Assembly: GCA_963555705.1 (NCBI GenBank)
Contig: OY743180.1
Span: 43,060,129-43,124,128 of the forward strand
Length of the DNA: 64,000 nucleotides
Origin: Ligustrum vulgare
Lineage: Eukaryota; Streptophyta; Magnoliopsida; Lamiales; Oleaceae
Direction: 5' to 3'
Shown piece by piece: positions 20,599 to 32,572 of this stretch. Each line of letters begins with the position of its first letter. Positions within the stretch are counted from its first letter, which is position 1. Made by a program: the position numbers and the translations under genes. Under the pieces are notes generated by a model, which was given only the letters and a program-made list of their open reading frames with translations, ran no database searches and was not told where the DNA came from.

Positions 20599-21745
20599 TG
20601 ATGGCCGCAAGTATACAATCGCACAAGTATTAAAGTGGACTTTTGAATCCGAATATCGTACCCACAAGGATTTTATAAATTATATTCTAGATTAAATCCC
20701 TTAACCGGAACAAGAAAATTGCTTGAAAATGGTTTGAATAAACTAAACTAAGAAAGCGGTAAAGATATGATTTTTATCAACTAAATGAACACAAGCGTGT
20801 TAAAATTGAGAATCCACTTTAACTCCATCATTTATATTTTGACTTAATTGTTTAACTACAATTCATAGAGTTTTGAAAATTCTTGTTTCTAATGTTATTT
20901 AAGTCCTCTCTCGAGGATGCATAAAAGTTTTTTTCTAAATGCGACCCAACCATATCTCTATGACGAATACAAACATTAGAAAAGCATTTTGTTTTGTGAA
21001 AGCTTTTAAGGATAATACAAAGCATAGGTGATATATCTCTATTGCCTATCGGATCTTGTAGCAATTAAAAACTCGTATAACATTTTCCTACAATCTTGCT
21101 TTTGGATTCACGTAGATCCCTTGACAATTGAAAAACAATTTGGCATGAAATATCACAAGTTGGGAATCCCAAAAACGTGCAAGACATCATATATTTATAG
21201 GTTTAGCCAAAACCTAGGTTAAAAGATGATAAATCTATTGAATTTCGCGTAAAAATCCCAATTGCTGACCCACTCGAAAAGGTGCACGGCCGTACAGTTA
21301 CAATTCTTGTGACCGCGCAGCTTTGCAATTTCAATTCTGTCTAATTCAAGAGTTGTTGTGCGACCGCATGATAGAATCTCATGCAAGTGCATGGTTTACT
21401 GATTAGAGTGCAATTACATATTTCATTTTTATTTATGTTGGTCATCGTCTTTTATTTCAGCCCAGGTCCTCCAACTTTTAATTTTAACAATTTGGTCCCT
21501 ACACTTCTGATTTCCTCTCTTTACTTCCTCGCTCTCTTCAATGGGATCCTTGTACTTTTTCATGTCTACAATTATGCTCTGTTTATCATCCAATTGGCCT
21601 TTATTTGCTTATATTCCTTTGTTCACTTGATTTTGGGATATTTTTTGGTAAACAAATAACAAGCAATTAGGTAGCTTTTATTCTAAAACGACGATATATT
21701 ATTCTAAGTTAGATATATAAATAAGTGTATAAAATACATTTATCA
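20599..21745 (-). repeat. 5' LTR of element G
   Basis: It ends on the plus strand in ATACATTTATCA (minus TGATAAATG) and starts near TGATGGCCGC, next to the AAATTTTTGG primer context. It contains CACGGCCGTACAG, a relative of the palindrome repeated in element E's LTR. Bases 20800-21420 resemble 16290-17230. Confidence 0.6.
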
Positions 21746-22287
21746 CAATGTTAAAGGTTGAAACAAGTCCAAGAATGAGGGAAAAAATGAATGGAAATGA
21801 AACAACATATTTTATTTATAAGTGTGAAGCGTCATTTGCAATTTCATATAGGGTTTCAAAACCATTTTAACATCACTCACTCTAAATTTAACCTCCCAAA
21901 CTTAGTTTTATGTTAAAAAGAAAAAAAATTGGTTGCTAACTATACTATAGTTAATATAATACATAGAAAGCCCAAATATTCTGAGATCATGCTTCACTAA
22001 GTCAAAAGGGTTATGCTAAGTTATATATCATTGCTACTCTGTACAATAGTTGAGGTTATTAAAATAAATACCGCATTCATTGTCAGTGTGTGCGCCTTGA
22101 GATCAACTGTCTTCATCAGTATCAGCAACTTCCTAACTATCTTTTGCTACACTACTACTTCCACCCTTATTGGAATCATCTTGTATATCACTGACATTGT
22201 TGACTCTTCTGTTCATGGAATTTCATGATGTTTCAAGTAGTTCTCGTTTTACGTGCACTGGAGCTTTTAATGGGTCATCTAGAGCGG
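21746..22287. other. Intergenic sequence right of element G
   Basis: AT-rich with no recognised gene. The small open frames here show no family features. Confidence 0.5.
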
Positions 22288-24110
22288 CTACATTAGGTTT
22301 ATCTGTGAAAAACAAAGAGAGGTTTTTGTTTTCATTTGTTGTGTTTGGGAGAGAACTATGTTAGCATCTTCAATAATGAAATGATCATTAACTTCTATCG
22401 TGAGCATAACTTCATAAGAGTATCTGTTTGGTTCATGGATTTTTGGAACAAATTTCACATAAAATATATATTCTTCATCAATAGACATTCGGATTTCTTG
22501 CAGATGTTCTATATCAGAGAACTGAAAGTAAAGAAAAAAGTTGTTAAGAGATTTGTTTACATTTAAGAAAAATGGAATGGAAAAAATTGTTTTGAGATAT
22601 TTAACGCAACGTTCTTTTACGCAATAATTACAATTTATAAACAACATATTTTTTTCAAACCACTTTTTAACCACACAAATTTTCTCTCTCGAGTTTCCAA
22701 TCACACATCTTAACTAAAAAAAAAAAAATCAAACAGCAAAGCCGCTGAACTGTCTGTAAAATAGAGGGAAAATTCTAAAGATTTAATTGTGTACCTGCAT
22801 TAGTTGGCTTGCGAAATCCTAAAGGAAAGATTCATCCGCTTCACCAATTATGCTAACATTTCATGTCCCGGTTGCATCTCTGAGGCGAACTGAAGCTTGA
22901 GCCCTAAATCAAGTAAGGTTGACAAAATGGTTAATATTTAATTAAAAACGTAAAATATAATAGGTTTTATAGGTTAGATATTAAAGGCAGGCATACATAA
23001 AAATAAGAGCTGGTTTATTTTTAAAATTAGTTTGCTTTTTTTAGCATAATACCTTTGAAATGGTCTTGCTTGTGGAGATTTGCAAAATAAACAAAAGTAC
23101 AGTTTTGGCATGCCATATACCATAAATCCTCCCTTGTCATTGTAATAGTTGTTGTTATTTTTACCCAGTAGAAGCTTTGGATGTGCCATAGTTGGAAAAT
23201 ATATATACACACATATATCATAACTCATTTAATAAAATATATGGAAATGGAAGCAAGATTAATTTAGTCCTTGTATATTTTTTTATCAAAGTTGTCTTAT
23301 CAGTGTGTAGTATAGATATTTTGAGGGTGTAAGAGTGACATAAGACTGGTCAACAACCATTTGATTTAATTTTTCAAAGTACTCTGTAACCCTTCATGAG
23401 ATGTAAAATAAAAGAAATACTTATCAGTTTTTGTAATTTTGTAATGTAAATGAAAATTCAGTTGCTAGTATTAAATTAAACTAATCATGATCTAAGTAAA
23501 ATATAATCCTCAAAGGGACCATGAAAGATGAAGCAACAGTTTGCTTTGCTGGATACAGAAAGACCTATAACATTTAATTAGTTTAGATGCACAAAAAATG
23601 GAGTTTGTAAGTGTAGAACTATGAACAATAATTGATAGGTACTTACCACAGAAAGATGATACTCGAATATGTTTACAAAATGATGATGGGTTTCCTTGTG
23701 ATTTTACTATGCATGTAAACACATTTTTTTTATCACCAATTGCATCCCGCATAGTCATTAAGATGGTTTCAAATCTATGAAACATTAGAATAATTAAGAT
23801 GGGAAAAGGTTCTAAAAATTCAGCTTTTAATTAATAATATCGCATGGTAAGAAAGTAAAGAAGAAGGGGAAAAAAAGAACCTTTAGCTAAAAAAAAAAAA
23901 GAAAAAGAATATATATATATATATATATATAATGAAGCTTAGGTATAAAAAAATGTTTAGTAACCTATAGATCTGCAAGCAGTAGATTTTGGAATCATGT
24001 TTTGTTCTCGATTGTTCTTAGTGTTGATTTTTCGATCACGACTACCTTTGTTATCCATCTTTGGTCGGATGGTAGTATATCTATGATGGGCTTCTAGTTT
24101 GGATTCATAT
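22288..24110 (-). pseudogene. RPA1-like (replication protein A large subunit) pseudogene
   Basis: Several minus-strand blocks appear in RPA1 order. Block one (about 24090-23950) has RWITKVVVIEKSTLRTIENK followed, after a stop, by FQNLLLADL, like the first OB-fold. Block two (about 23785-23630) has DAIGDKKNVFTCIVKSQG and resembles the next OB-fold less clearly. Block three (about 23110-23040) has CLFCKSPQARPFQRYY, like the C-terminal zinc-ribbon. Block four (about 22900-22800) has VRLRDATGT, a stop, then NVSIIGEADESFL. Block five (22560-22430) has FSDIEHLQEIRMSIDEE. AT-rich gaps between blocks may be introns. Stops and poor motifs make it a pseudogene. RPA1-like genes are often carried by plant Helitrons, but no Helitron ends are seen here. 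Confidence 0.55.
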
Positions 24111-24409
24111 TTTCTTGTACCCTCTGTAGTTACAAATAATTTTGTACATTAATTGATGAAAATAGAAGAGAATAAAGCAATAATAAAATTGTATTAAGCA
24201 TTTGAAGGCATGTTTATTTACAAGAAATCTGTGATACCAAGATGTAATGTATTCTTTTTTTCCTGATATATTTTGCAGAGTATCTGGCCAAAATTCAAGA
24301 GAGTAGAACCGTTAAAATTGAGTTGCTTTTCTTTCTCTTCAAATATATATAACACTTTGTTTGGTAGCGCATTATAAGCCAATTTAAACCAAGAATTTAA
24401 GTTACACAA

Positions 24410-25133
24410 TTTTTCAAACTACTTTTTAATCATACAATTTTTTTCTCTTCATTTTTTAACCACGCATTTTACCTAGAAAATACAAATAAAATTTCTCTCA
24501 CCTATTTAAATAGCCGCTGAATGCAGGCTAATATTTAGCCACTGTTCGGCTCAGCCATGATTTTTTTTTTTTTTTGAATTTCAAGGTAAATTTTGTGGTT
24601 GAAAATTGGAGAAAGAAAATATGTGTGGTTAAAAAGTGATTTATAAAATTGTATAAATTATAAATTGTAATAATTGTCTCTTATTCGGTATCGATAAAAA
24701 TTAAATTTTTAGTAGATTTTGATAAAAGTTGATGAGATATGTGATTGAAATGTGCTGAACCTCATAAAAAGTGTGATCAAGATGAAATGTTGACTTTGAA
24801 TTAGATTAAAATCTAAAAAAGTAGTGAAAATAAACAAGGGCTTGGTATTTATAATTGATAATGTTAGTACAGATGTACAATTGATTATTGGGATGTGCAG
24901 AGATTTGGTGAATTGTCCAAGTAATTTGACTTGTAATAGAACAAGTACGGTGAACCTAGTCACAAGATAATGCTAAGTCATCATTGTTGTCACATCATTT
25001 TATAATAAATCACGTTATTTATTTGAGAAAAAGTAAATTAAAAAAAATCATATAGGCCACCTAGGCCACCTATGAAGTGATCTTAACTTGAAAAGATATG
25101 CATATCATAATTTAGAAAAATATATACAATTTT
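24410..25133. other. Intergenic sequence left of element C
   Basis: AT-rich; nothing recognised beyond short homopolymer runs. Confidence 0.5.
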
Positions 25134-25138
25134 GGATC

Positions 25139-25372
25139 TGTTATAAATTATTAGAAATTATTAAGAAATTCCTTTGTAGATCTCTACCTAATTTCTTACC
25201 TAACTCCCACCTAATTAATATTGTAAAGAATTATTGTGAATGACTTTATCTTCCTATAAATAGAGGCATTCATTGTTGTATTTCACACACCTAATGGAAT
25301 GAGAATTCTCCTCTTTATTCTCTCCATCTCTTCATCTCTAATTCTTGTTTAGATTTTGATAGTTTTATAACA
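25139..25372 (+). repeat. 5' LTR of element C
   Basis: 234 bp with TG...CA ends. TATAAATAG at 25255-25263 is a likely TATA box for the genomic transcript. Confidence 0.93.
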
Positions 25373-25392
25373 CGTTATCAGCACGAGTCTCT
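25373..25392 (+). promoter_or_regulatory. Primer-binding region of element C
   Basis: CGTTATCAGCACGAGTCTCT directly follows the LTR and is conserved in element B. It is not the usual TGGTATCAGAGC form; the tRNA used is not determined here. Confidence 0.6.
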
Positions 25393-25679
25393 AGCCAATT
25401 GAGTAATACGACGGGAGTATGCTCTACAGTTGCATCTAAATGATGAACTTCTGTATCAGAAACCAGATTATTATTAATCAACGTTTCATATTTCAAATCT
25501 AGTGTTTTTGGTATTAGAAAATCATTTATACATCATAGATTAGAAAATCAATTCCAAGTCCATAGAAAAAAATTGGAGAAATTGTGTAACCCGAAACTTT
25601 CAAAGCAAATTCACGCACCGTAACGGATTGGACTATTATGAATACCTTGACTGAAAGATATGATTCACTCACTCATGAA

Positions 25680-25930
25680 AGGTAATTATTTCATTACGTT
25701 GATACCGCCTATATGGTCGGTTTAATTATTTCATTATGTTGATACCGCCTATATGGTCGGTTTAATTATTTCATTATGTTGACATCGCCTATATGGTCGG
25801 TTTAATTATTTCATTATGTTGATACCGCCTATATGGTCGGTTTAATTATTTCATTATGTTGACATCGCCTATATGGTCGGTTTAATTATTTTATTATGTT
25901 GACACCGCCTATATGGTCGGTTTATCAATT
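25680..25930. repeat. 40-bp tandem array, about six copies
   Basis: The unit contains TTTAATTATTTCATTATGTT and GATACCGCCTATATGGTCGG; copies alternate between GATACC and GACATC variants. It lies shortly after the primer site. I see no counterpart in element B. Confidence 0.9.
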
Positions 25931-26854
25931 GAATACATATAAACACCTCAATTGTTGGTTAATTCTAACATATTAGAGGATTGTTGTCAACATATATACG
26001 TGGTGGTATAACCCCAGTATCATTATTGTTAATATATATATACAATATTATTTTTAATATATACTTGGTGGTATAACCCCAGTATTATTATTGTTAATAT
26101 ATATACAATATTATTGTTAATATATACTTGGTGGTATAACCCTAGTATTATTATTGTTAATAAAATATTGTTATTTAATACTTCATTAAATGATACCAGA
26201 AGTTATCACTACTAAAGATAGATAATATTTCATCAAATGATACCAGAAGTTATCACTACCAAAAAGTTGGTAAATGTTGATAAAAATATTTTATCCAATG
26301 GTACCAGAAGTTACCAATATCTGAATTTGAATGGGTGGATGAAAATTATTCAACAAGAGAATGTTGATGTATGATAAAATAATATCACATGATAGCACGG
26401 ACATAGCTAATGTGAAAATAATCTCATCAGTATTATGAGATGAATATTAGATGATAAGTGTCTGGAAAAGTTCTTGCACGAGCACTTATGTATTCCAGAA
26501 GAAGTACATATTTACTCCAGAAGAAGTAAAAATTATCATCTAAATATACTGAAATGATATTATTATTGCTCCTGAATAAGCATAAAACGAGTCATACATG
26601 CAAAACGAAAAAGGGGAAAAACATTTATAATCCTCAAAATAAGAGATGTGTTTCGGGAGTAGCCGTATCCTACCACCTCTGACATTTTGAGGAAATAAAG
26701 AAAAAGGTGTGTCTCAAGAGTAAGAAATACTCCATACTCTACCACCTTAAATCTTTGAGGTACACAAGATTAAAACACTGATAAAATCCTAGAAATTTAT
26801 GGTGTGTCTCAAGAGTGAGAATACTCCGTACTCTACCACCACCTATTCTAGAGT

Positions 26855-27509
26855 TCACAAAGATAAATTTACATTAACCGGACTCCATTTTCGCTTGATT
26901 CCCCTTCCTTGCGACCAATCTATCTTTACTCCTGCTGGATCTTGTATTGGAATATATGATTGTAACTTATCCAGCAGTTCCTCAATAGTAGGAGCAGAAA
27001 TAAGGATTCTCCTAGAAAATGGAGAGATGAATCCCTGTTCCACAGCATAATCAAGAAATGTTAGTAAAACCATCAAAGAAATTGTTAACATTTAAAAGTC
27101 CAATAGGCTTAGTATGGAGATCTAGTTGAGCCCATGAGGTAATATTAAAGATTTCTTCTAAAGTACCAAAACCTCCAGGCAGGGCTATGAAGGCGTCAGA
27201 ACCATATAACATGCAAGTTATGCGTTCATGGATAGATAAGGTTTGTACTTCATGCCCTTGTGTTTTGCCTGCAATATCAGCTAAAGGAGTAGGTATAACA
27301 CCTATCACTCTTGCTTTCTCTGCTTGAGCGGATTGTGAAACACAACCCATCAATCCACTGCTACCTCCTCCATACACGAGAGTGATACCTTTCTCTCCCA
27401 ATTTCTTTCCAAGATCCACAGCAGCTTCTAGATACCCAAAACCTTTCCCTACTTTTGATCCACAAAATACACAGATAGTTTTGATCTGTCGAAGTTTTGG
27501 TCCTTCCAT
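26855..27509 (-). pseudogene. LOG-type cytokinin phosphoribohydrolase homologue, frameshifted
   Basis: The first 146 or so codons match copy A, including GGGSSGLMG, HERI and PGGFGTLEE. A single extra base near 27061-27075 (after FFDG) shifts the frame and leads to an early stop at 27051. The remaining C-terminal part is open in another frame (27091-26855) and matches copy A to the end. The break removes the last third, so this copy should not make a full enzyme. It is intronless. It shares the HERI change with copy A, which points to one common cassette ancestor. TATA-like TTTTAAATAGCC lies at 27583-27592. Confidence 0.88.
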
Positions 27510-27769
27510 TTTTGAAAGTAAAGAAGGAAAAACTTACGAGAAAATATTATTTTGGGATGCATGAACTATGAAAAATGTTTGGCTATTTAAAACCGAAAAA
27601 CTTCACTATTTACTGCTCGTTTTTCGAAAAAGTGAAGATTTACTTTTGACAAAATCACCCTACTCACCTTTCGGTGATTTAATATTTTTAACTAGCCTTT
27701 ATCAAAACCCGTGAAAGGAAACAGAAAAATATTTTATATGTGCATATATATCAAATGATTTACCTTGTA

Positions 27770-28315
27770 TTAATGCTGCATAGCCAAAACATCATTGTTT
27801 ATAACAGCCTGGCAAACAGGATCTTTTGCTATTATATTTTTGAGACTATAACGCTCTTTATCGCTGATGAATTTAGCCCATAAAGATAGTAGCTCACGCT
27901 GCACATACCCACTAGGGTGCGTCTCAAGAGTCAATCGGATATCATTCAATGACTCCTTACTCAGTCCACCCTTAATGAAGTCTATCTTATCGTCTCGATT
28001 TATGGATGAATATCCTATTGATTTACAACGGGTATCACATGTCCATCGAGCACATTTGTAGCAACTATTTAATCTTTTTGCTCTTCGCTTCTTTGCAAAA
28101 GTACTCTTACCTAAGCCAGGCTTGTGCTTAGAAAATGAATCTGGTAATTCGCCAGCTAATCGAACTTTTGCTTCGATCAACCAGCGAACATCTTCTGGGA
28201 TGCCATGATCCATCAGCAACCTCAATCTTTCAAGCCTAATTCGATAAATTTTTCTCAAATCATTTAATGGAAGATTGGAATAATATTTGTGAATATTTGA
28301 AAGTATGATATCCAT
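27770..28315 (-). CDS. Basic cysteine-rich protein, copy C
   Basis: An intact 181-codon ORF, the same length as copy A with about 28 substitutions and no indels. The basic patch (69-81), all four cysteines (85, 88, 93, 97) and the FIKGG segment are identical; changes cluster near 54-66 and in the last 40 residues. In the first 57 codons I count about ten silent and four replacement codon changes against copy A, as expected under protein-level constraint. A TTTAAAT box sits at about 28349-28355. AAGGTAAAT just after the stop is conserved in both copies and could be a splice donor. Confidence 0.7.
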   Translation of the reverse strand: MDIILSNIHKYYSNLPLNDLRKIYRIRLERLRLLMDHGIPEDVRWLIEAKVRLAGELPDSFSKHKPGLGKSTFAKKRRAKRLNSCYKCARWTCDTRCKSIGYSSINRDDKIDFIKGGLSKESLNDIRLTLETHPSGYVQRELLSLWAKFISDKERYSLKNIIAKDPVCQAVINNDVLAMQH

Positions 28316-28599
28316 TTTTGATGGATCTAGCCTTCTCCCAAATCATCTATTTAAATGCATTATTCAACGCGTAAAAGAGCGGTGGCTCCGCGTGTCAGTG
28401 ATATCGATTCCATCAAGAAATAATGGAATAAATTATTAAAAAGGTGAGAACAATGAGATAATGCGTCATTACCTTTTTCGATATAAGGGAAGATTTGGCG
28501 ACAAGATTGAGATCATGAGATATTTCCTTGGATATTGTACCTGATTTTTCGGTATAAAAGTAATAAAGGTATACTGATTTGAAATGTACAGAAATACAT

Positions 28600-28830
28600 A
28601 CTGATGAAATGAATACTGTATTGAACCAGAAGTTCATACATATGTACAAGTGAAATATCTTGCTGAACCAGAATTTTATACGTACAAGTGAAATATGTAT
28701 ATAGTATGAACCAGAAGCTCATAAATGAAATATACATTGTATTGAACCAGAAGTTTAACAATATTGTATTGAATCAAATATTCATACATAGAAATGAAAT
28801 AAAACCGTATTGAACCAGAAGTTCTATAAT
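28600..28830. repeat. GAACCAGAAGTTC micro-hairpin repeats
   Basis: About five copies of TGAACCAGAAGTTCATA or near variants, each an inverted repeat around CCAGAAG. Element B has the complement near 11928-12070. Confidence 0.75.
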
Positions 28831-29857
28831 AAACGGTTAGATTATCAAAAGTTTCAAATTATTTTCTATGAGAATAACTTATTCAGAAATTGTTTATCAT
28901 ACAACAATATTCTATGTCAAACAGGGATTAGCTCAAGAAGCTTTATGATTTGTAAAAGTGCGATATGTATACAATCCACCAAAAGCGCACTTAGATATAT
29001 GATTGAGATTATATCTCTAAAAGAATGACATGTGTTATGGCATTTTAGCCGATTGATAACATTATGGGGAAAACACGCCTGAAACGTAATTATGCCTGAA
29101 ACATAATGATTATCGATTCCAAAAACAAATATCTCTCTAATGATTGAGATGATCACTTTGAGGCTAAATACTCATAGTGAGTAAAAGGGACATAGTTAAA
29201 TGATGAGATATTCAGGTAGCTGATGATAGAACATATAAAGAGATCTCTCTATGTTATATTGAGATGGAATCGATAAATAAGTCGACTGCATACCCTCTTA
29301 TGAAAATGAGGTTGATGAAATTATAATACTTTGGCCAAGTATATAACCCCAATGTAGGGATTATTGTTCAAGGACCTGAAGTCCAAATGCTTAAATGTGT
29401 AAAGCCAGTAATTATATGTACAAATGAAAAATATTTCACAGTCGTAAAAGACGACTCGTTGCGCGCAAGATTTTTCATAGAACTGGCATGACATATGGTG
29501 GATAGACTATAGTCTAAATCACTAGCTTGAGCTCTTTGATATACCAATGAGTGAGATCAAAATGTATGATTCTCATCTCGGTACTTTGAGAGTATTCTTT
29601 GATGTACCAGTTGATCGGGGTACGTTGGGATTTCAAGTAAAATGATTGTAGATTATATGTCAAAATTGATATCTATTTCAATGATTGATTATGCTCCTGC
29701 AAATTAGAAATTGCAGTTTATAAAGTGCAAGAACATACATGTATAAATCATTGAAATATTCAATATGCCCAGATTAGTATCACTATAGAATGATACAAAT
29801 GACTCCATGATATAATATGTTGAAAGTAAAATTGGAGTGTAACATTTATGACATCTG

Positions 29858-30090
29858 GGAAATTGATTATTCACTAGAAGTGAATATGAAAATGAATATA
29901 TTTAATTATTCACCAGAAGTGAATTCTAGATTTTATTATTCACCAGAAGTGAATTCTAGATTTGATTATTCATCAAAAGTGAATTCTAAATTTGATTATT
30001 CACCAGAAGTGAAAAATGCAATATTTGATTATTCACCGAAGTGAAAGATGCAATATTTGATTATTCACCAGAAGTGAAAGATGCAATCAA
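29858..30090. repeat. Palindromic TTCACCAGAAGTGAA array
   Basis: About six units of ATTATTCACCAGAAGTGAA with short spacers; this is the counterpart of the expanded array in element B. Confidence 0.85.
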
Positions 30091-30239
30091 TAAATTAGTA
30101 CAACATTGCTTAATATAGCATGTTATGACATCATGAGCTATGAACGATTTATATAAAGCTCATCATAAATTATAAGATGAAAAGATTCGTGATTGCATCA
30201 ATATACTTGTGATATTCCATGAAAAGGAATAAATACGCG

Positions 30240-30895
30240 TTGCACTCTTTTTCCCTTAGCTGAGGTTTTGTCCCACAGGGTTTTCCTAGCAAGGTTTTTA
30301 ATGAGGCAACAGTTGAGGCGTATTGATGAAAATTAATGAGAATACTGCACTCTTTTTCCCTTCGCTGAGGTTTTGTCCCACAGGGTTTTCCTAGCAAGGT
30401 TTTTGAGGCATCATCATAGCTATCAACAAGCTATAATTCAGCAACACATTGTTATACTGGAATGATATCAACAAATGAAGAAAATCATACACATCTTATG
30501 AAGAATGTTATGATATCGGCTACACACAGGAAGATTTTCATATATATTCCAGAAGAAAGATGATATCATTATTCAAAAGGTTCATGAATACTTGATTGCA
30601 CACTTCAGGGGGAGAATCATGCTGTCATGCTGTACTCTTTTTCCTTCGTCCAGGTTTTGTCCCACAGGGTTTTCCTGACAAGGTTTTAACGAGGCAGCAC
30701 TAAAGCACTAAAACACTGAAGCAGCGAAGCACTTCAGATTTCAGTACATGATTTGTACTACTTATCATTGATGTCATTTTGGATATTAGACTCAATGATT
30801 AATGATGGCCAACATCAGGGGGAGCAGCTGTACTCTTTTTTCCTTTGCTCAAGTTTTATCCCACTGGATTTTCTTAGCAAGGTTTTAACGAGGAA
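30240..30895 (+). repeat. Dispersed CTCTTTTTCCCTT...CAAGGTTTT units
   Basis: About four units near 30241, 30345, 30630 and 30825, the same family as 9250-9980 in element B. They lie just upstream of the polypurine tract. Confidence 0.8.
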
Positions 30896-30911
30896 GACAA
30901 TTGAGCAATAA

Positions 30912-30927
30912 GTCATTCAAGGGGGAG
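30912..30927 (+). promoter_or_regulatory. Polypurine tract of element C
   Basis: TCATTCAAGGGGGAG precedes the TGTTATAAAT start of the 3' LTR; the same sequence is used in B. Confidence 0.82.
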
Positions 30928-31161
30928 TGTTATAAATTATTAGAAATTATTAAGAAATTCCTTTGTAGATCTCTACCTAATTTCTTACCTAACTCCCACC
31001 TAATTAATATTGTAAAGAATTATTGTGAATGACTTTATCTTCCTATAAATAGAGGCATTCATTGTTGTATTTCACACACCTAATGGAATGAGAATTCTCC
31101 TCTTTATTCTCTCCATTTCTTCATCTCTAATTCTTGTTTAGATTTTGATAGTTTTATAACA
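30928..31161 (+). repeat. 3' LTR of element C
   Basis: 234 bp, one difference from the 5' LTR (CCATCTC versus CCATTTC). It is followed by the GGATC duplication. Confidence 0.93.
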
Positions 31162-31372
31162 GGATCCATTTTATATGAATTACTTTTTATTTAGATTGTA
31201 CATGTGCATAGTTACAGAGGCATATTATTATATGAAAAAATTGTAACTGTAAACATAAGAACTATAACTAGCTAGAATGTAACTCGTAAATAATTTAAAT
31301 GTATTTACCTTTTGGTTTATACTACTTAAAATTAGTAAAACTCTATATTTTAAAGATGTACAAGCAATATAA

Positions 31373-32050
31373 TTTTTTTTTTTTTTTTTTTAAAAAACAT
31401 TCTCATTCAACTGAATATCACATCAACCGGTGAGCATACAAACCGGGGATTACAATCTATCCAATCACGACTAAGAGAATGTAAATGAGCAAAGGAGGCT
31501 ACGGAGTGGGAAATTTTATTTCTCTCACGAGAGATAAAGTTACAAGTACAACATTCCGTTTTATACAAAAGCATGACAATATCACGTAAAACATGTGCGT
31601 TTGGTGCGAACTCGAGGTCCATTTTTAGACTTTCCACCAACCGCAGGCAATCGACACCACAACATCAATGGGGAAGGAGTTTTCAAACGTAGATTTGAGT
31701 CCGGAAAGGAGTGCATGAGCTTCAGCCTTCTCGACCCCAGCACAACCCCTAACAAACCGAGGAGAGACAGCACAGACCACACCCAAATCATCCATCATCA
31801 GTACACCCGAAGCAAAGAAAGGCAGATCAACTTTGACAGTGGCGTCCACTTGAAGTAAGAACTTACCTGGCTGAGGCAACAGGAATCGATCATTCAATGG
31901 ATTCATTGGGATATCAGGGCCCTTACATGAATCAAATGTTTCCAAACAATCGGCTGCAATAATTCCAATAACTTTGATATATCCCATATTCGAACTATGA
32001 GATGACAGTGTTACCTTTAGAAATAGATGTAGAAGATCTTTAGAGGTCAA
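31373..32050 (-). pseudogene. RNase H-like (RVT_3) relic, probably from a LINE
   Basis: The minus-strand frame at 32050-31625 reads LLPQPGKFLLQVDATVKVDL, then GVLMMDDLGVVCAV and KAEAHALLSGLKS. This follows plant RNase H-like domains of non-LTR retrotransposons (nucleic strand with Asp, then a helix with AEA). A frameshift near 31635 moves the end to 31640-31407, with FISRERNKISHSVASFAHLH as the final helix. A T run (31373-31391) on the plus strand is a poly(A) tail on the sense strand, as expected for a LINE 3' end. Upstream RT is not seen, so it is 5'-truncated or a domesticated fragment. Confidence 0.65.
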
Positions 32051-32567
32051 GTAATCTGATTAACAACCCAACTTCAAGATCTATCCAAACGATTTCACCA
32101 AGGGAGAAAAAAAAATCAACAATTATTTTTTATTTTTAAATTCCTCTGCATATAAAAGAATCAAAATGCAATTACCCAAGAATCCCTTCAATCGGGGGCA
32201 CTGTACATCGAATTGAACTCTATTTGGGCAAAAATTTTTTACTGTTGGACAGGTTTGGGCAGCCCGTGGACTTCATGTGCAAGAATTAATCTCTTTTGTA
32301 TTTCCCTTCTCTGTCGACATTTCTTTTAACTCTGCTTTCTCTTCTGCCACTTCTTCTCCAATCCTACTTTAACTTCTTCAAATTTTGCCTTGCTTTTTTA
32401 TCGAATTTTATCCATAAATCTTCAATTACTCTTTGAGTCTTCACTTTCTTACAAGGTTTTAGACAAAATTTGAACCAAGATTTAAATAATTTGACCGGAT
32501 TCCATCTCTGAACATGGGCCTTCGTACCTGTGTCTTCTGTTCGCTTCTTGGTCGTTGTTAGCTGTTG
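32051..32567. other. Intergenic sequence left of element E
   Basis: No gene recognised; pyrimidine-rich patches only. Confidence 0.5.
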
Positions 32568-32572
32568 TTCGA

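Larger units (their letters stand above)
16150..21745 (-). mobile_element. Element G: decayed Athila/Tat-type Gypsy relic
   Basis: Read on the minus strand there is an LTR (about 20599-21745), a primer-site relic (AATTTTTGGCACCGTTGACG), gag and protease fragments (17726-19700), a GGGAGGTAACCC motif (about 17560), then a second, poorly preserved LTR-like stretch (about 16150-17250). The LTR starts TGATAAATG, like the TGATAAGTG of element E. RT, RNase H and integrase are missing. The left limit is approximate. Confidence 0.65.
26545..28670 (-). other. Mobile LOG / cysteine-rich gene cassette, copy C
   Basis: Same order as copy A: TATA-like box, cysteine-rich ORF, spacer, TATA-like box, LOG, three hairpin repeats (26811-26843, 26705-26747, 26646-26680). 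It is antisense to element C. LOG is frameshifted here, while the cysteine-rich ORF is open. Confidence 0.8.
25139..31161 (+). mobile_element. Element C: young non-autonomous short-LTR retrotransposon with antisense LOG/Cys-rich cassette
   Basis: LTRs of 234 bp at 25139-25372 and 30928-31161 (TGTTATAAATTATTAG to TTTTATAACA) differ at one base by eye. GGATC occurs on both sides (25134-25138, 31162-31166). A primer-type sequence CGTTATCAGCACGAG follows the 5' LTR and TCATTCAAGGGGGAG precedes the 3' LTR. The 5.6 kb interior has no gag-pol. It holds a 40-bp tandem array, the antisense cassette, many micro-hairpins and the GTTAAAACCTTG repeats. Much of it aligns with inverted element B. Confidence 0.92.

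Noticed and set aside
25680..25930. Possible CRISPR-like array
   Set aside because: Units are contiguous 40-bp tandem copies without unique spacers, in a plant retrotransposon.
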